Positions 10,958-24,206 of a stretch of DNA of 64,000 bases are shown here, one piece after another. The notes beneath the pieces were generated by a model, which saw nothing but the letters and a program-made list of their open reading frames with translations, was not told the origin of the DNA and searched no databases. The translations under genes and the position numbers were made by a program. This stretch comes from Lineus longissimus (taxonomy: Eukaryota; Nemertea; Pilidiophora; Heteronemertea; Lineidae), in assembly GCF_910592395.1 (NCBI RefSeq), contig NC_088309.1:2792501-2856500 (forward strand), written 5' to 3'. The stretch's first letter is position 1, and each line of letters begins with the position of its first letter.

Positions 10958-13588
10958 CTATGTTTCCGACTGACCAGCATTAGTAGCACCAGCAGCTGCA
11001 AAGAAATATCAAAACATTAGTAATTTGGTCATGAAATAAAATAATAAAGAGAGAAAACCAGGAATAGGGTTCTCAAACATCACATTAGTATCGTCACATC
11101 TGAAGATTTCAAAAACCTATTTCAACAAACACAAAAACCCATTACGTATTTGACGTTCTATTCTAGCCCAGTGCTGAAGTCGGAACTGCAGCAGACAGGG
11201 AGATGATGTATCTGTATTTTCTTTAACTTACCAACAGCTTCATCATAGGATGGGGGTGGAGCAGATTCTTGTGGCACAGCAGGCCTTGCAGTGACATCAA
11301 CCCCAGGCTGAAACATCCAAGGCTCCCGTGGGACAGCTGGCCGTCTGGCATCTTCTCGTATAGGAGCCCCCCATGGTTGCCGTGTCTGTACCGGCTGACG
11401 GGCTATAATGGTAGGCTCCGCTTCACTTGCCCGAACCAACCGATTGGTCTGTTCTTCAAGGAGGTGACGTTGGCTCTCTAAAATGCATAGGTAGGAGAAG
11501 AAATTTACCATTCATGAATTCCTATAACTAAATGTTAAGAAATCCTTTGTCTGTAGCACTTGGCCTTCTTATTCAGTTACACTAGGGTCATTAAAGATTG
11601 AATTCACTCGCGACCAAATGTTTACGGCAAGGGGATGCAAATTTTTCATTTAAATTCAATATGCTGCAATGCAGTTCAAATTTATGAAGGTACTGTGTTG
11701 TGTTTAAGAGAGTTGATCCAAGTCTGTTGCAAATAGGTCTATTAAATAAAATAGGCGTACTCTTCAGGTGCTCCTCCACCACCTTTAACACACCAACAAA
11801 GCATATTGTTTTATGCTCTTGAACGAAAGGCTCCTGGCTTACCTGGCATTATTTCTACCACATGTCCTCGAATGAGTGGTGTCCTCATCACAACTGGAGC
11901 TTCCACATCTAAGCCAATATCTGTACACTTAATCTTCCTCTGCAGCTAAAACACATAAGTGCTAATGATGAAATGCGCTACCAACTAACTAGTGAGGTCA
12001 CAAAAACGTTTCAGTGTCACAAGTTTGGTAAATATACTGAAACTGCTCTAGCACTTGCTATTAGGCAAATGACTCTACTTACTGTTGATGAGTTGGGTCA
12101 TTGTCTGGCTTTGTTATTCCCCTGGGGGGAAGGGGGTCAGCCCAGAATTTGAAACAAAATCTGCTGATTTTGATGCCAATGTCAGACTTCAGTCTCATGG
12201 GCACTGCTCAATCTAGATCAATACTCTTGGACCATTGACAGAGGCTCTTAAATCTGTGTTAGAATCAGACATAACTTACCTTATAGATAGGTGCTGCCAC
12301 CAACCAACAAGGTGCACAAAACACACACCAACACACGCTGCAGTCAAAACAGTGGTTGTACTTGGCATAATTTGTAATGTAAAATCGAGAACACTTCGTC
12401 TTTGTTCTAACAGAAGCACACACATCGTCAATTTCAAGCATCTCCACATACCACTGCTTCAGAGAAGCTGCCAGGTCAATCTGCAACAGAGAACTTTTAC
12501 ATTTGAACATGTTATAACATTTGGCTTTTTTGGTAAAGACAGACATTCTTACAATTTTTGAGTTCATACCACAATGTTGCTCAGCTACACAATCACAACA
12601 ATGCTGGGTCTGACCTCACCAGTTTTTGCCTTTTCTGCAGTTAAAACACCGCACTGAGGATTCAATGAATCATATCCTTACCTCAAGGCAGAACTTTTCT
12701 CCTCTGCTACAGGCAGCCATGGCTTTCTGAAACTGTGGTTCTAACTGTGACTGAATAATGGGATGGCGGGTGTTGATTAAGGTGGCAAATGTTCCTAAAA
12801 AAAGATGAGAATGAAGACAATTACTATCAATTAGATTAGATTGACAATTTAACTTACTGAAAAATAAACCTGACTTATTGTTCAAGACAGTGACCCTCTA
12901 TCACGTGTAACACAGAGACTGTAACATGAGCATTTAATGTCAAAAAGTTACAGTATTTGTTTTGGTACTGATTCGTCTTCTTGAATTCGTCTATTATGAA
13001 GCCATGGCCAACTTTTTTTTTCTTAGATGCACCAATCTTCCTACCTTTCCAGTGAGTGGTGATTCTGACACTTCCGTAAGAGCTTGTCCGTGAATGTTCT
13101 ACAAATGTTTTTAGCATGATGGGGCGGCTGAATATTACATGTTTCAAGTGAGCTAACTCTTCGAAGTTGTTGACAGTTAGTTCCCTGAAAGCAAAAGGAC
13201 AGGTGTCAGTCTTGAAGTCGGATTCATAATCATATTGATGATAGATCTAAATCTAAGAACTAATTGTTAATGACGTTCCGTTGGAAATAACTTACACGAC
13301 GTAAATAGCAAAAATATGCACAACATCCAATTTGGTAATAAATGATGTTAAATCGACAGAATATTTGAATTTTTGATTTGATTTGATTTTGAACGCAGCA
13401 CACGTTTACCTGACATTGGTTTCTCTTGCAGACTCAGAGTTTTCATTGTCAACCAAAACCATGACTTTCTCTGGGCTGTATGACACAACACCTGGTACAT
13501 TATCAAACAAGCCATACATCAGGCCAGGATCAGCCAGGAATTCTGACCAAGAAATCACTGTTATTGGACTATTAACTGCTGATGCCAT
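10958..13588 (-). CDS. unrecognised 339-aa protein, Cys-rich hydrophobic patch and PPxY tail
   Basis: I do not recognise this family. Seven exons in minus-strand order: 13588-13410, 13184-13045, 12794-12682, 12480-12280, 11945-11843, 11477-11232, 10995-10958. They join in frame with consensus GT-AG borders to 339 aa, which strongly supports a real gene. The protein begins MASAVNSPITVISWSEFLAD. Its middle (about residues 55-145) looks like a folded alpha/beta region. Residues about 187-211 form a dense cysteine/aromatic hydrophobic patch (HCFDCSVCWCVFCAPCWLVA), which could be a palmitoylated or membrane-inserted segment. A charged segment follows, then a proline-rich low-complexity tail with APPPSYDEAV near residue 320. 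The PPSY there is a WW-domain (NEDD4-type) ligand motif. An inference is a membrane-anchored protein with its PPxY tail in the cytoplasm. Gene structure is secure; function is unknown. Confidence 0.85.
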
Positions 13589-14438
13589 AATTGTTTTTTC
13601 ACTTCCTGGTTGACATGGTTGAGGTCAGTAGTAAAATGTGAAATTTACCATGCTTCTGGGCCGACATATCTTTATCTAAAACATCTTTAGTGAGTAAAAA
13701 AACGTCCAAAAAAGCACTTTCTGATCATTAACAAGTTGTTTTTAACCAGAAGAACAGAGAAAACTGTGTAAAAATGCACGTACATTTTAATTGTAATTAG
13801 CAAAATTATTATTCCACTTTTTCTAAAACTCAGTTGATACTGCATAAAGATAGCTGGCACCAAATATGCGGAGAAATTTGGAGGAGTTTTTTTAGAGAAA
13901 ATGACCCGAAATTCGCTTTAAAGCCAAATGTAGATCAATGTAACAGTCCTCAAGGCATATATAGGTGGGTATGTTGCTCCCAAACTATCGAATGACTTGT
14001 TTGGGAGAAAAAAATATGAAATGCATCAAATCCAAAATTTGGTGGCTTCTCGGACAGCCTCAGCAGTCGGCTTATCATGTTATGCTGCAGAGTTGTACAT
14101 GTATTGTGTTGTATGTAGGCCTATCTATGCACACCATAACCTTGGCCTTTAGGATATTGGTAGTGTTATATTATGTTTGTTCATCCGATTCAATCCATAG
14201 ATTGGTGGTCCTTCAAATCAGATATAATGTAAGTAATAATAGGGGAACTAACATGATGATTATTAGTTTTCAGCTCAGCTGGTGAAGGAATAATGCCATT
14301 AATGGTTTAGTATGCATAATCAAAGTCATTTCTTTTTTGTTTTGCAGGCCTACAATACAGTCCTTTCCATCCTGCCTGAGTTAATCTACTGTACAGGAAG
14401 ATCAGGACACTTAAAGAGCAAGACGAAACTGACTTAAC
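13589..14438. promoter_or_regulatory. divergent 5' region and ASPHD2-like 5' UTR exon
   Basis: This separates the starts of the 339-aa gene (-) and the hydroxylase-like gene (+). A pyrimidine tract and TTTGCAG at 14341-14347 form a good acceptor, so a 5' UTR exon probably begins at 14348, with its first exon and promoter further left. An in-frame TGA at 14430-14432 lies just before the ATG at 14439. No other features were seen. Confidence 0.45.
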
Positions 14439-15568
14439 ATGTTACCCTCCATGCCCCATGTTGATGACTTCATGTCAATAGCTGTATCCCTCATTGTGCT
14501 TATTGCTGGAATCATTCATCTACTCCTTAAAAACAACAACAGACCAGGATATCTTACGGCATCAGCAGAGGATACGTTTGAGAATTGCAAATCGCCTGAT
14601 TGTGTCCGGTGTTATAGATACAAACATGTGAAAACAGATGCAAATCAGAAGTTTAGAACGTACTGTAATATATTGGATGGAAATGCACACTCTGAACTGG
14701 CAAGAGTAAAAAATGCTATAATGGAGGTAGAAGAATGTGAAAAGCAAAGTGAACTTCAGCGACCAAATGTATTCTATCTGAAAGGACTCCGATCTGGCCC
14801 AGTATGGAGTGAGAGAGACATATTCTCAAAAGTCAACAAAATCCTTTGCGATGGCTTTTCAGATATCCGGAATGAATTTGTGCTGATATCCAGAAGACAA
14901 TCTGGCTGGGTAAAAAATGTAACTCCAACTGGAAGTTGGTTTGTCTTTTCATTGATCAATCAAGGACAGTATGTCAGAGAAAACTGTGATAAAGTTCCCG
15001 AGACGATGAAACTCTTGCAGAACATTCCAAGCATGGTGGAGGATAATTTGTTTGGCAATGTGTGCTTCTCTGTGATTGAACCAGGGACACATATCACTCC
15101 TCACTACGGTCCCTGTAACATCAGGTTACGATGTCATCTTGGTAAGGCTCATCTTCTTTATCAGTAGAAGATAGAAACAAAACATACTTGATCTCATTAA
15201 TCTAAAGTTACCTGCATGCATTTGTAAAATATAATTACATCTATTAACTCATGTTAATTGATTATCTCATCCTTGTTTCTAACAGAATTGCACTTTCTTC
15301 TATAAATTCAGGATTGATCTGCCCTCCAGCCTGCACACTTACAGTTGGTCAGAAAAAGCTGACATGGGATGAAGGAAAATGCTTCTTTTTTGACGACTCA
15401 TTCCTCCATGAAGCAGAACATTCTGGCAGCCGGTTTGATCCATCGAGGTCTATTCTTCTGGTCGACTTGTGGCACCCTGACATCACAGAACAAGAAAAAG
15501 ATGCTCTGAACTTTGTTTTCCCAAGTTCCCCTACAAGTTATGAAGACCGCAGGAAGAAAATGAGTTGA
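14439..15568 (+). CDS. aspartate beta-hydroxylase domain-containing protein 2-like
   Basis: Two coding exons (14439-15141, 15312-15568) give 319 aa. It belongs to the Asp/Asn beta-hydroxylase family (2-oxoglutarate- and Fe(II)-dependent), closest to vertebrate ASPHD2/ASPHD1, whose own substrates are not established. Residues about 10-30 (MSIAVSLIVLIAGIIHLLL) form one membrane helix, so a type II topology with a lumenal catalytic domain is expected. A CKSPDCVRCYRYKH element follows, as in ASPHD2. The catalytic core shows HYGPCNIRLRCHLG with His233, DDSFLHEAEHSGS with His267, and SRSILLVDLWHP with Arg280. These correspond to the two iron-binding histidines and the 2-oxoglutarate arginine of ASPH, so the site looks intact. 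An in-frame TGA just upstream fixes the start. AATAAA lies at 15770-15775. Confidence 0.93.
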
Positions 15569-18500
15569 TAACTAACACTTACCACAAAATTCGATACTGT
15601 CTGCTCGGTCTCTATGTTATTGGTATATTTTTTGAACTCGCAATGAACGAAACAAGATAGGTCAGCATCTACTACAAATAATGTTAAAAAATCTATTGCT
15701 ATAAAAGGAGTGCTACTAGTCTTAATTTTTCTGTTAATCCCTTCTTCATTTCCTGCTGAATGTTCTCACAATAAATCCAATAGAATAGTAATTATTGTCT
15801 CTTTTGATTTCCAACACCATTGTTAACTTGGATGATGAAGGATGCCCAAGCACAATCAGATGTCTGGCCTTCAGCAACATGGTTGTAACAGTAAATGTAC
15901 CTTGGTGTAGCGTAATTTTGAAAATATCTCGGCCTGAAAGTAACATGTCTTTGGCCACTGTCCAGGTTGCAATGATACTCCTGCCGTGTGGCTGTCACTG
16001 GAATAAGGAAACCTGATGAAATTGAGTGAAGCTCCGGAGGTTCACTGGAGAAACTGCTGCCATTAAAGTCTTGTTTTGAGGAAGCCCAAGGATAAGCATC
16101 CCATTTACTTTGGCGTTTGAGTAACAAAGGAGAAAACACGCCAAAAATACATTCAAGTACATGTAAAAACAGCACTTGCTATTTTCTAAAGTGACTGTAT
16201 TGAGGGGGTCCCAAGAGCATGTGGGTCACAACAACCTCAAACATTTCATTCATGAATCGTAGTCCTGCTGCCATTTATAGTTATGACGGTGTTTGGTTCA
16301 GGAGCGTCAGCTGGCACCATGGCTGCGATTGGCTAACATCGGCCTCCATAAAGCACTGTCCCAAATATATGGTGACATGAGCGGTCAATCACACCAACGG
16401 GTACACTTTTTGCCTCAACAAACATGTGCATGCAGGGAACCTCTCATCCTCATGACTATGAATGATACAAGTGCTACAGATGGAGAAGTACATCACTGTG
16501 AACCATCTGATCAGCAAGAGCAACAGCTTCACACAAACATGAACCTACTCAGGGAAGGAAATCAAGTTAACAAATTCTTTACATTTATAATACAGTGTTT
16601 TTATTTACAAATATCTGGGGTACATGTACAATTAAAGCAACCTACAAAAAGCCTTTTGATTTACACCGATTGATAGGTGATTGATGCATAGATACATATT
16701 TTGGCTGCACATACCAGCACTGACAACTCATTAGTTAAACCCTTCGATTTCAGATTACAAAATCCCTTTCTTCAACACAGGAATTGGAGACACATTTTTC
16801 ACTTGAGACGATAAACTCCAATAAAATAAGCAAATTTGTTCTTTTTTTATAAAAAAAGTGTACGTCATCCGTAGCATTAGAGATTCTACTAGTATTTTCA
16901 TAACTGTTAGATACAACAAGTAAACTTGGGCAGAAACTGTCCCCACAGTAAGGTGGCGGCATAATGTTGCATAACAGATCATATCATTACAGAGGTAGTG
17001 CTGCCGTTCAGCAAGTTATAACCCCTTCCCTATAATAAAGCAACATTGGTAAAATAAAATAAATGTTTTTTACACTACTATATATTTGATTATGAAGCTC
17101 TGTGGTGACCATAACAATTACCAAGATAATGTTTAACAATCCTACAGAAAACAAATACCACAACGGGTATAGCACTGGCATCGGATAATAACGGGTGTAA
17201 AACGACATGTTTTTTCATCAGCCTATTAAAATTTCTTTAAAATTGCATTGAACGTGATATTACATTCACCACTGCAATTAAAAAGGCAAGGCCCACTTAC
17301 CTCATTGTTCAATACGGCAACTTTTGTCAGTTAAAAGACACAACCAGTGAAATAAAGCAAATATTTTTACTGCAATACATCTTCACTCCAGTCTGTGACT
17401 CTTAATTGTAACTTGAAATGTACATATGTCATATCGAAAGTTGCAGGCCTGCAGCTAGCTTTTGGGTCACAGGGGGGCTCTTTGGTCAGGGAAGCATTGC
17501 CTCCCCTGCTTCCCCTCTAGCTACGGCCCTGTGTTAAAAAGGGAATGAGAAGAAGCATAGAAATGGTAAAATAGTGAGAGTTTTGCAAAAAGCCTGACAT
17601 ATCTTGTGGATAAATACTGTGGGTACTTGTTAAAGTGACCAAGTAACCTTTTTACCACTGGACTCTGGCATGCATGGGGAATAAACAGCCTTCTGCCAGC
17701 TCAAACTGAATGATAGATAGTACATGTACAACTTTTCAAATATTACCGACTCCCCAACTAACTTCTAGAAACCTTAAAAAATCAAGTGTGATTACAAAGT
17801 TCCACACATCAATGATTGCACTTCTGAAAAATAAACAAATCTCAACTATTTATCCCAATAACAAGAGTTAACAGCATGATCCAACAAAACTTCCTGCATT
17901 CTATTACTTGTATCAATAACTCCTTTACCAGATATGCCTATCACCTACGGTCGGGGAAATAAACCACCTTCACAATAGGTTTTCACGGTCAAAGATGCCA
18001 GACAATCTCTCTCAAGCCACTGTCTGCTGTCTTTGACCCTGAAGATCTATTGTACAGATGGTTTGTTTTCCTGACGTTTATCAAGGTCAAGGAGTTTTCA
18101 GGCCTGTCACTACATGAAAGTCTAAAATCCCATTTTAAATCTACATCATTATACAAAACTAAATATTCTCCCCCTCCCGCCAACACAGAATTCTAGATTT
18201 TAAGGAGACACGACATATAAACCTTGTATAACCAGGAATAATCACAAACATTGCGGCTAGTCATACAGAAAAGAGCAGATGTATTTCTGAAATGTACAGT
18301 GACGGTGAAGCTTACCGGAAAGATTGTGATGACTTGCATTGGCCTTCATCATGAATGGCCATTGTGGGAAACCAATGACAATATTCAATACATAAAGTAC
18401 AAAAGCTAATAAATTACAACGTGACGTATTTAACACAGATGACATCATGAGTTCATGAAAGATGACATCCTAAAAGTTATGTGATTAAAATGGATGTGTA

Positions 18501-19216
18501 AATTACAGATCTATCAACTATCAACTATCCTTTACAAAAAAACACAGGAAGTTGCAACTTGCATGATAAAAGTAGGCCTACCAGTGCATGTCACAAGGAG
18601 GTACCCCTGTTTGATATCCTCCTCACTTGAATTTGCACACAAAGCCGCATCGACTGAACCACATCCCATCATGCCCTGTAGCCTGCTTTCAGACAAACCA
18701 AACCAAATTCAATATACCACAACACCATGTTAAGGTTCAAAACAGTGGCAAAATACAAAATACATCACTCCATCCTTTCCATTGCGAATGAAGACTGAGG
18801 TCAGACTATGAAGTTCCTAATTTTACTCAGTAATTCCGCGGATAAATTATGCACAGCTTAAAATATGATGACCTTCATATCACAAATCTTATTTTCCTTC
18901 TTTTGCAAATGCTACATAAACATTCTGCCATACTAACAGCATTGTTCTTTTAAGCGATTCAGAACTAAAAAATGATCAGATTCACAGTAAAATGTAAGCC
19001 ATATGTAAAGATCCACATCCATCCATCAGTTTTTTAAGATTGTACAATCAATGTTGTTGCACCATTCAAAGAAATGTTTTTTTGCAAAAAAAGAAGAGAA
19101 TAGCAATAATACTTCAGAATGATCTGCCACATGGTTGTGCGCTTTTTGAAAAAAAAAATCGTCATCCTCGTTAAGTAAAGTGAGTCTCCACAAGGGGGTA
19201 GTTCAAATAGTAATAC
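15569..19216. other. gap between ASPHD2-like gene and SHC; 3' UTRs
   Basis: The left 200 bp is the 3' UTR of the plus-strand gene. The right part is probably the long 3' UTR of SHC, with a candidate reverse-strand AATAAA near 16600 (tgtttttatttac). Between them, minus strand 15792-16175 keeps 127 codons open (includes ECIFGVFSPLLLKR), but I recognise no family and see no splice-linked partner. It may be a decayed mobile element. Nothing else was recognised. Confidence 0.4.
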
Positions 19217-22200
19217 TCAGCACTTTGAATTTCCCACTGGATTAAGAAGAATCAGCTCACTGTCCTGTGACATAATTGGGATGTTATTGTCCTGATGGAA
19301 CGAGATGAGATGTGCCACACTGTCGAATATTCGATCCTTTGTTCGAACCTGAAAAATATCAAAATTCATCTTGGAGAAAGTCTGGTAGGATGACCGATTC
19401 CAGGCGTATATACAGAAAGAGCTTTCTTACCAATAGTCAGGTCACCAGCATCTGACTATTTAAAGTTTTTGAGTGATTTATTCATGTATGTCTTGACTTT
19501 GAAACTGGTAAGGCCATCATAAATGAACAATTTTAAAATGCAACCTGGCCTGGGATCGGGTATAACATAATTGCTTGTTCTTTTTTTGTTCTTTCTAAAG
19601 GCTACTTTAAACCACTTCCCACACCATTTGGGTGTTTCACCTTGCCATTCTGTGTCCTACTCAACACATACTAACCCTGCCCTGGTTACCCAACTTACCA
19701 CTCCATCTGGGTCGACCAGCAGCAGGTGTTTCACCTTGCCATTCTGTATCCCACTCAACACGTACTGGCCCTGGTTACTTGTACTCTCACGCACCAGGAA
19801 ATCACCATTCTGCTTCAGTAATTCTTCTGCCTAAATGAAAAAGAAACAAATTGGTGTCAATTTGTCACTGGAAATCTGTCCAACAGCCTACACCACAGGC
19901 CATGACTAAACTTGATTCAACTTTCCTCTTGAAATTGTATCCACTCATACTGTACCTTTGACAATAGGTGTAATGAGGAGTAAAAAGGAGTAAAAAGGAG
20001 ACTTATTGTAGCAGTAAAGTCAAGCCGTCCAGCTGTCTGACTCTATAGCACAGTCAAAGCAATCAGGTGAACTTCCTACCTGTTTCCTTGACATCGGCCC
20101 ATGATACCACTCTTCATGCGTAGGCTCCAATGGATGTCGCTTAGATGGGTTCATGGGTGGCAGAGGGGGTGGAGCTTGCGAGGCTGGCGGTAACTGTCCA
20201 TTGAATATATCTGAAAGAACATTGGCAGTAATCAATCTTGGATACTGACACGTGAAATCGATTTGAATCCAAAATACTCTATTTTATGAAATTACCCAGA
20301 GACATTCTTTTCTTAGAGCATATCAAGGACTACAATGGAAGACATGATGTCAACATGCAGTTATGAAAGGATTTGGAAGTCTGACTGTATGAATAAAAGG
20401 GAAGTATGGAACCACTATCACTAGGAGTTATCACGATGACTGCATAACAATGAGTACCAATCAAAAAGAAAACACGCAAAGACCGATTCTGAGATTCTTG
20501 TATTGAAGGCCTGACACTCTAACCATACCAGTGTGTGGCTTATGAAGTACAGATGTAATTTGAAAAGGATAATTGAGGAGAAGACTGACTCCAAGCTTCT
20601 TGTTTGGAGGGCCAGACACTCTACCATGGCATCGCTTTCAAAAAATAGATGTCATTCAAGGAGGATGGAGGTTAAGTAGATTCGCTCAAAAGAGTAGATG
20701 AAGATGTCATGCAAGCAGATAGGAGATGATGCACATAAAGATTTTTGAAGTAGACAATGACTTATATCATTACTTCTCCAACAAAGGAATAATGGCTGAT
20801 GCTCCCTAAGTAGTGCATTGGTTATGGGCAGTATTAGGAGAGTGTGTGCAGTGAAATAACACAGTGCATGTCACGCAAGGAAAAGGAAATGGCCCAACTA
20901 TTTTCAACGACAACATCTGTCACATAGACATCTTAGCTGATCACTTTGACGACTGAGGGCAAGTTATTTCAATAAAGGATTTGATAGCTATCGAGTAAGG
21001 ATGTACTTCACAACCAGAATCACAAGAAGGACTTTTAATGAGTTTAAATTGTTTCCATATTAGGGGGCCCCAAATATCTAATATCAGATATGTAAAAGTG
21101 GGGTAAGAGTTCAAATCCCTCATGGAAATGCTTCCCTCAGTCCTAGGGTTTGTGTGCAGTACATACTCATGTTAAAAGGGTCATAGGTTAGGCCATTACT
21201 GTGAGACCCAACATCGTTATGCTGTGCAGAAAGCTTTTTTCTCCTATGCCTATCCTGAGCACCTGAAACATGTGTTTTAGGCAAAAGTGTGATCACACTG
21301 AATAATGAACAGATACCAGGAGACTAAGTTCTCCTTAAGAAAACTGCCGTAGGTTCCAATCAACACAGATTAATATCAAACCAAAGTGTGAAGCAATATT
21401 AACACATCGCATGGGAGATGTTAAGTGACAAGGCTCTAAAGTGTTAATTTTGGTGTCTTCTCCATAGGCCAAGAAGCAGTTGAAAGAACCTAGTCCAGAA
21501 CACCTTGTAATGGGAACATTATCTATGTCCGAGAAACAGCCATTTAGCAACGAAATATCTATAATGCTGACAGATTAAATCAGTCTTGCTGTAGCATAGC
21601 GAGAGATCTCTTTTGTCTATCAACAAAAGGATTGCAGCACTGTTAAGTAAACTCCGATTATGGATGACTGAAAAGTCAAATTTTGAATCATGAGTAACTC
21701 ATAAAACAACCAGGATTTTAAAGCTCATGAATAGAGAGATAAGAGACATGTGCTCACCATCATTTCCATTCCTGTATTTTCCAGCCATATCGTCAGGGAC
21801 TGAAGCGTAATTCATGTCTTGACCCTGAAATGTACAATATTTCATGAATACAGACATGTACGTTGGTGGCAATTCTTGGATTTCCTGACCTTTTAACAAA
21901 CCATTTCCTGCAAGTTTTCACCCAATTGTAAATCAAGAAGACACCAAACTTCATACCTCGATTTAGTTCGCAAATTAAAGTCCAGTGATCTCACAACTTG
22001 GAACTTACCCCGAAAGCACCTGGATACTGTGGCAAGGGAGGGATAGGAGGTACTGCCCCTGGTCGATCATTGTAATACTCTGGATCTTCACCCCATGCAG
22101 ACTCTTCTTTATGAAAACCATCGTCCAATCTGTAAAATGTGTGCACATCAAAACTTGTCAGATCGCCCCAGATGTAAATACATGTACAATAATGAAAGCA

Positions 22201-24206
22201 GTACAGTTCCAATCTTCTCACTCTGTTCTATACCGCACCGTCACAAACAACAAATTAACTTTCAAAGGCTTGTGGTTTATAACATTAGTTGAATATGACC
22301 TAAATTTTATTCCCAAATGGCTAAATAACTGGCTGCAATTAACACATATTGTTATCCTTGCCTGTCTGGAACTTGTAAAGGTTTTGGCTGCGCATTAAGA
22401 AATTCTTTGAATCGCAACTCAAACGCTTGTCCTATCGTTGTGATGACATCTTGTGCCAAACCGCCTCCACACTCAAGGACATGACATGCTCGACCATTAA
22501 TGGCATCTTTTGCTACATATGCTACGAAGTCCATTGTTTCCTGTAAACAAGCAAATACAGATTAGATGAACGCGTTAAAGAAAAAAACCTCCATAAAATC
22601 GTTATTTCTTGTTGGCTCTGTGTCTTTGTTCTTGTTCCATCATTGTAAGTGTAAGGTGTTTAAATCTTGTCAGGAATCTCAAAGTCAAAGCAAAATGCAA
22701 ATTAGTTACAGAGGATATGGAAACAAGAAACATACCTGACAAAACAGATCATGTAATATGTTTATCAGTTTAAAAAATGACTTAGGCCAGACGTTGTTTG
22801 ACCTCAGCACTATTCTAAGAGTCGCTCTAGACCATAATACTCACAGCATCACCTCCAGAGGCAAATGAGATTCCAGACATTTGGTGATCAGCGATGACCT
22901 GCAAACATAATGGCAACCTTATATCAAAAGCCAAAATATTATGCAATGCAGTGTCAAAACAAATTAGCACCGACATGACTGAGTACATCTCCTGAGCAGG
23001 ATTGACTATCTGGTCCTGAACACTGAAGGAAAGAAGAAGTAAGAAAACCCATTATCAATCTCATACTCACATCGCCAGTCTCCATTGCAGAGAGGATGGA
23101 GAGGTGAAGACTTTCTGTGGTGATTGTCAGGTTCACATTAGACCCAGCATAATGCATGGTCGGGTGCGTCACAAGTAACTTGCTCACCTTCTTATCAACC
23201 TGAAATTCACAGAGGTGACATTAGTTGAGGCACACACTAAGGAACAATTTACACAGGAGATCCAATCTTCAAAAGAGTCTTTGGGTTATAAATTCCTTAG
23301 GCCAGTATCTTACCTTACGCTTTTTGTTCATTGTTTTCAGGCCAGCAGCATCACAAACCCTGTGGATGCATTCTCTGAAACAATAATAATGCAATACCTG
23401 AGACTGAAGGTCTTCAATTAGTTCTAGGACTGGAATGGTGACCACATCCTTGAGATTTCCATATTTCCACAAAGATTGGAGGGAAGCAATGAATGAATGT
23501 TCCTCAGAGCAACCTTACCACCGTTGTCGACGGACAGACAACGGATGGAGAAGACATGACAAAATAGGCTGATCCGGATGATTAAAAGCAGGATCATCCC
23601 ATTTTCAAGGATGTTATTTTAGCTGTTAAGGCTTCATGTCCCGAGGCCTCTACAGCTGGTGATACCAATGAATTGAAGATACAATGCGAAACCACATGCC
23701 AAGAATATCTCATCTCAAGAGATTTCAAGTTACTCACAATACTATTACTAATACTTACTTTGCAACTGCTGTGCGTGTCTCAAATTCAAGTGTCTTCATG
23801 GAAGCCTTGATCCCCATGCAGCCAATATACTGAAATATACAGACTGGATCATGATTTTGAGATAAACCCTGGCACCGAGTCTCGTTTGTCAGAAACTCTG
23901 GAATCTGACAGTGAACTCCTGGACGAATTATAACAAGTCAATAGCATTTGTCACCAGGACTTGCTTTGAGAAGGATTCGGATTAAGATAAAGCTACATAA
24001 TACATTATCTTTTACTACTATGAAGAAAGTCAGGTTTTGGGCTACTGTAGTACATGTATGCCCAATAAAGCAGGTTTCTTAATTCTTACCCGGACTCCAT
24101 AATACACTCCGGCCCCCCTTGACAGGTGCTCATCAGGATGAAGCCAACCACGGGGAGGTTTGCTCATAAAACTACCACTTCTTGACCAATCTTGATTGCT
24201 AGCCAT
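19217..24206 (-). CDS. SHC: SHC-transforming adaptor protein (PTB-SH2)
   Basis: Twelve coding exons in minus order: 24206-24090, 23829-23759, 23374-23314, 23199-23071, 22898-22845, 22540-22362, 22129-22009, 21824-21758, 21262-21167, 20210-20080, 19830-19699, 19348-19217. They join to 429 aa, the size of the short (p46-like) SHC form; no CH2 region is encoded here. SHC links phosphorylated receptors to Grb2-Ras. The PTB domain spans about residues 18-195 ([65 protein letters not shown]). The CH1 linker has PEYYNDRPG (Tyr222/223, equal to the human YYND Grb2 sites) and KYRNG (Tyr261), another pYxN candidate. The SH2 domain runs from [10 protein letters not shown] (333) through FLVRES (Arg356) to the end. 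The exon at 22540-22362 ends in a GC donor. A 5' UTR intron ends at 24219. Candidate 3' end near 16600. Confidence 0.95.
20490..20690. repeat. diverged ~102-bp tandem duplication in SHC intron
   Basis: cttgtattgaaggcctgaca at 20497 recurs as cttgtttggagggccagaca at 20599, with similar sequence following each (agatgtaatttgaaaaggat against agatgtcattcaaggaggat). The period of 102 bp is divisible by three, so a shadow reading frame on the minus strand shows a 34-residue repeat. It lies inside an intron and is treated as non-coding. Confidence 0.65.
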
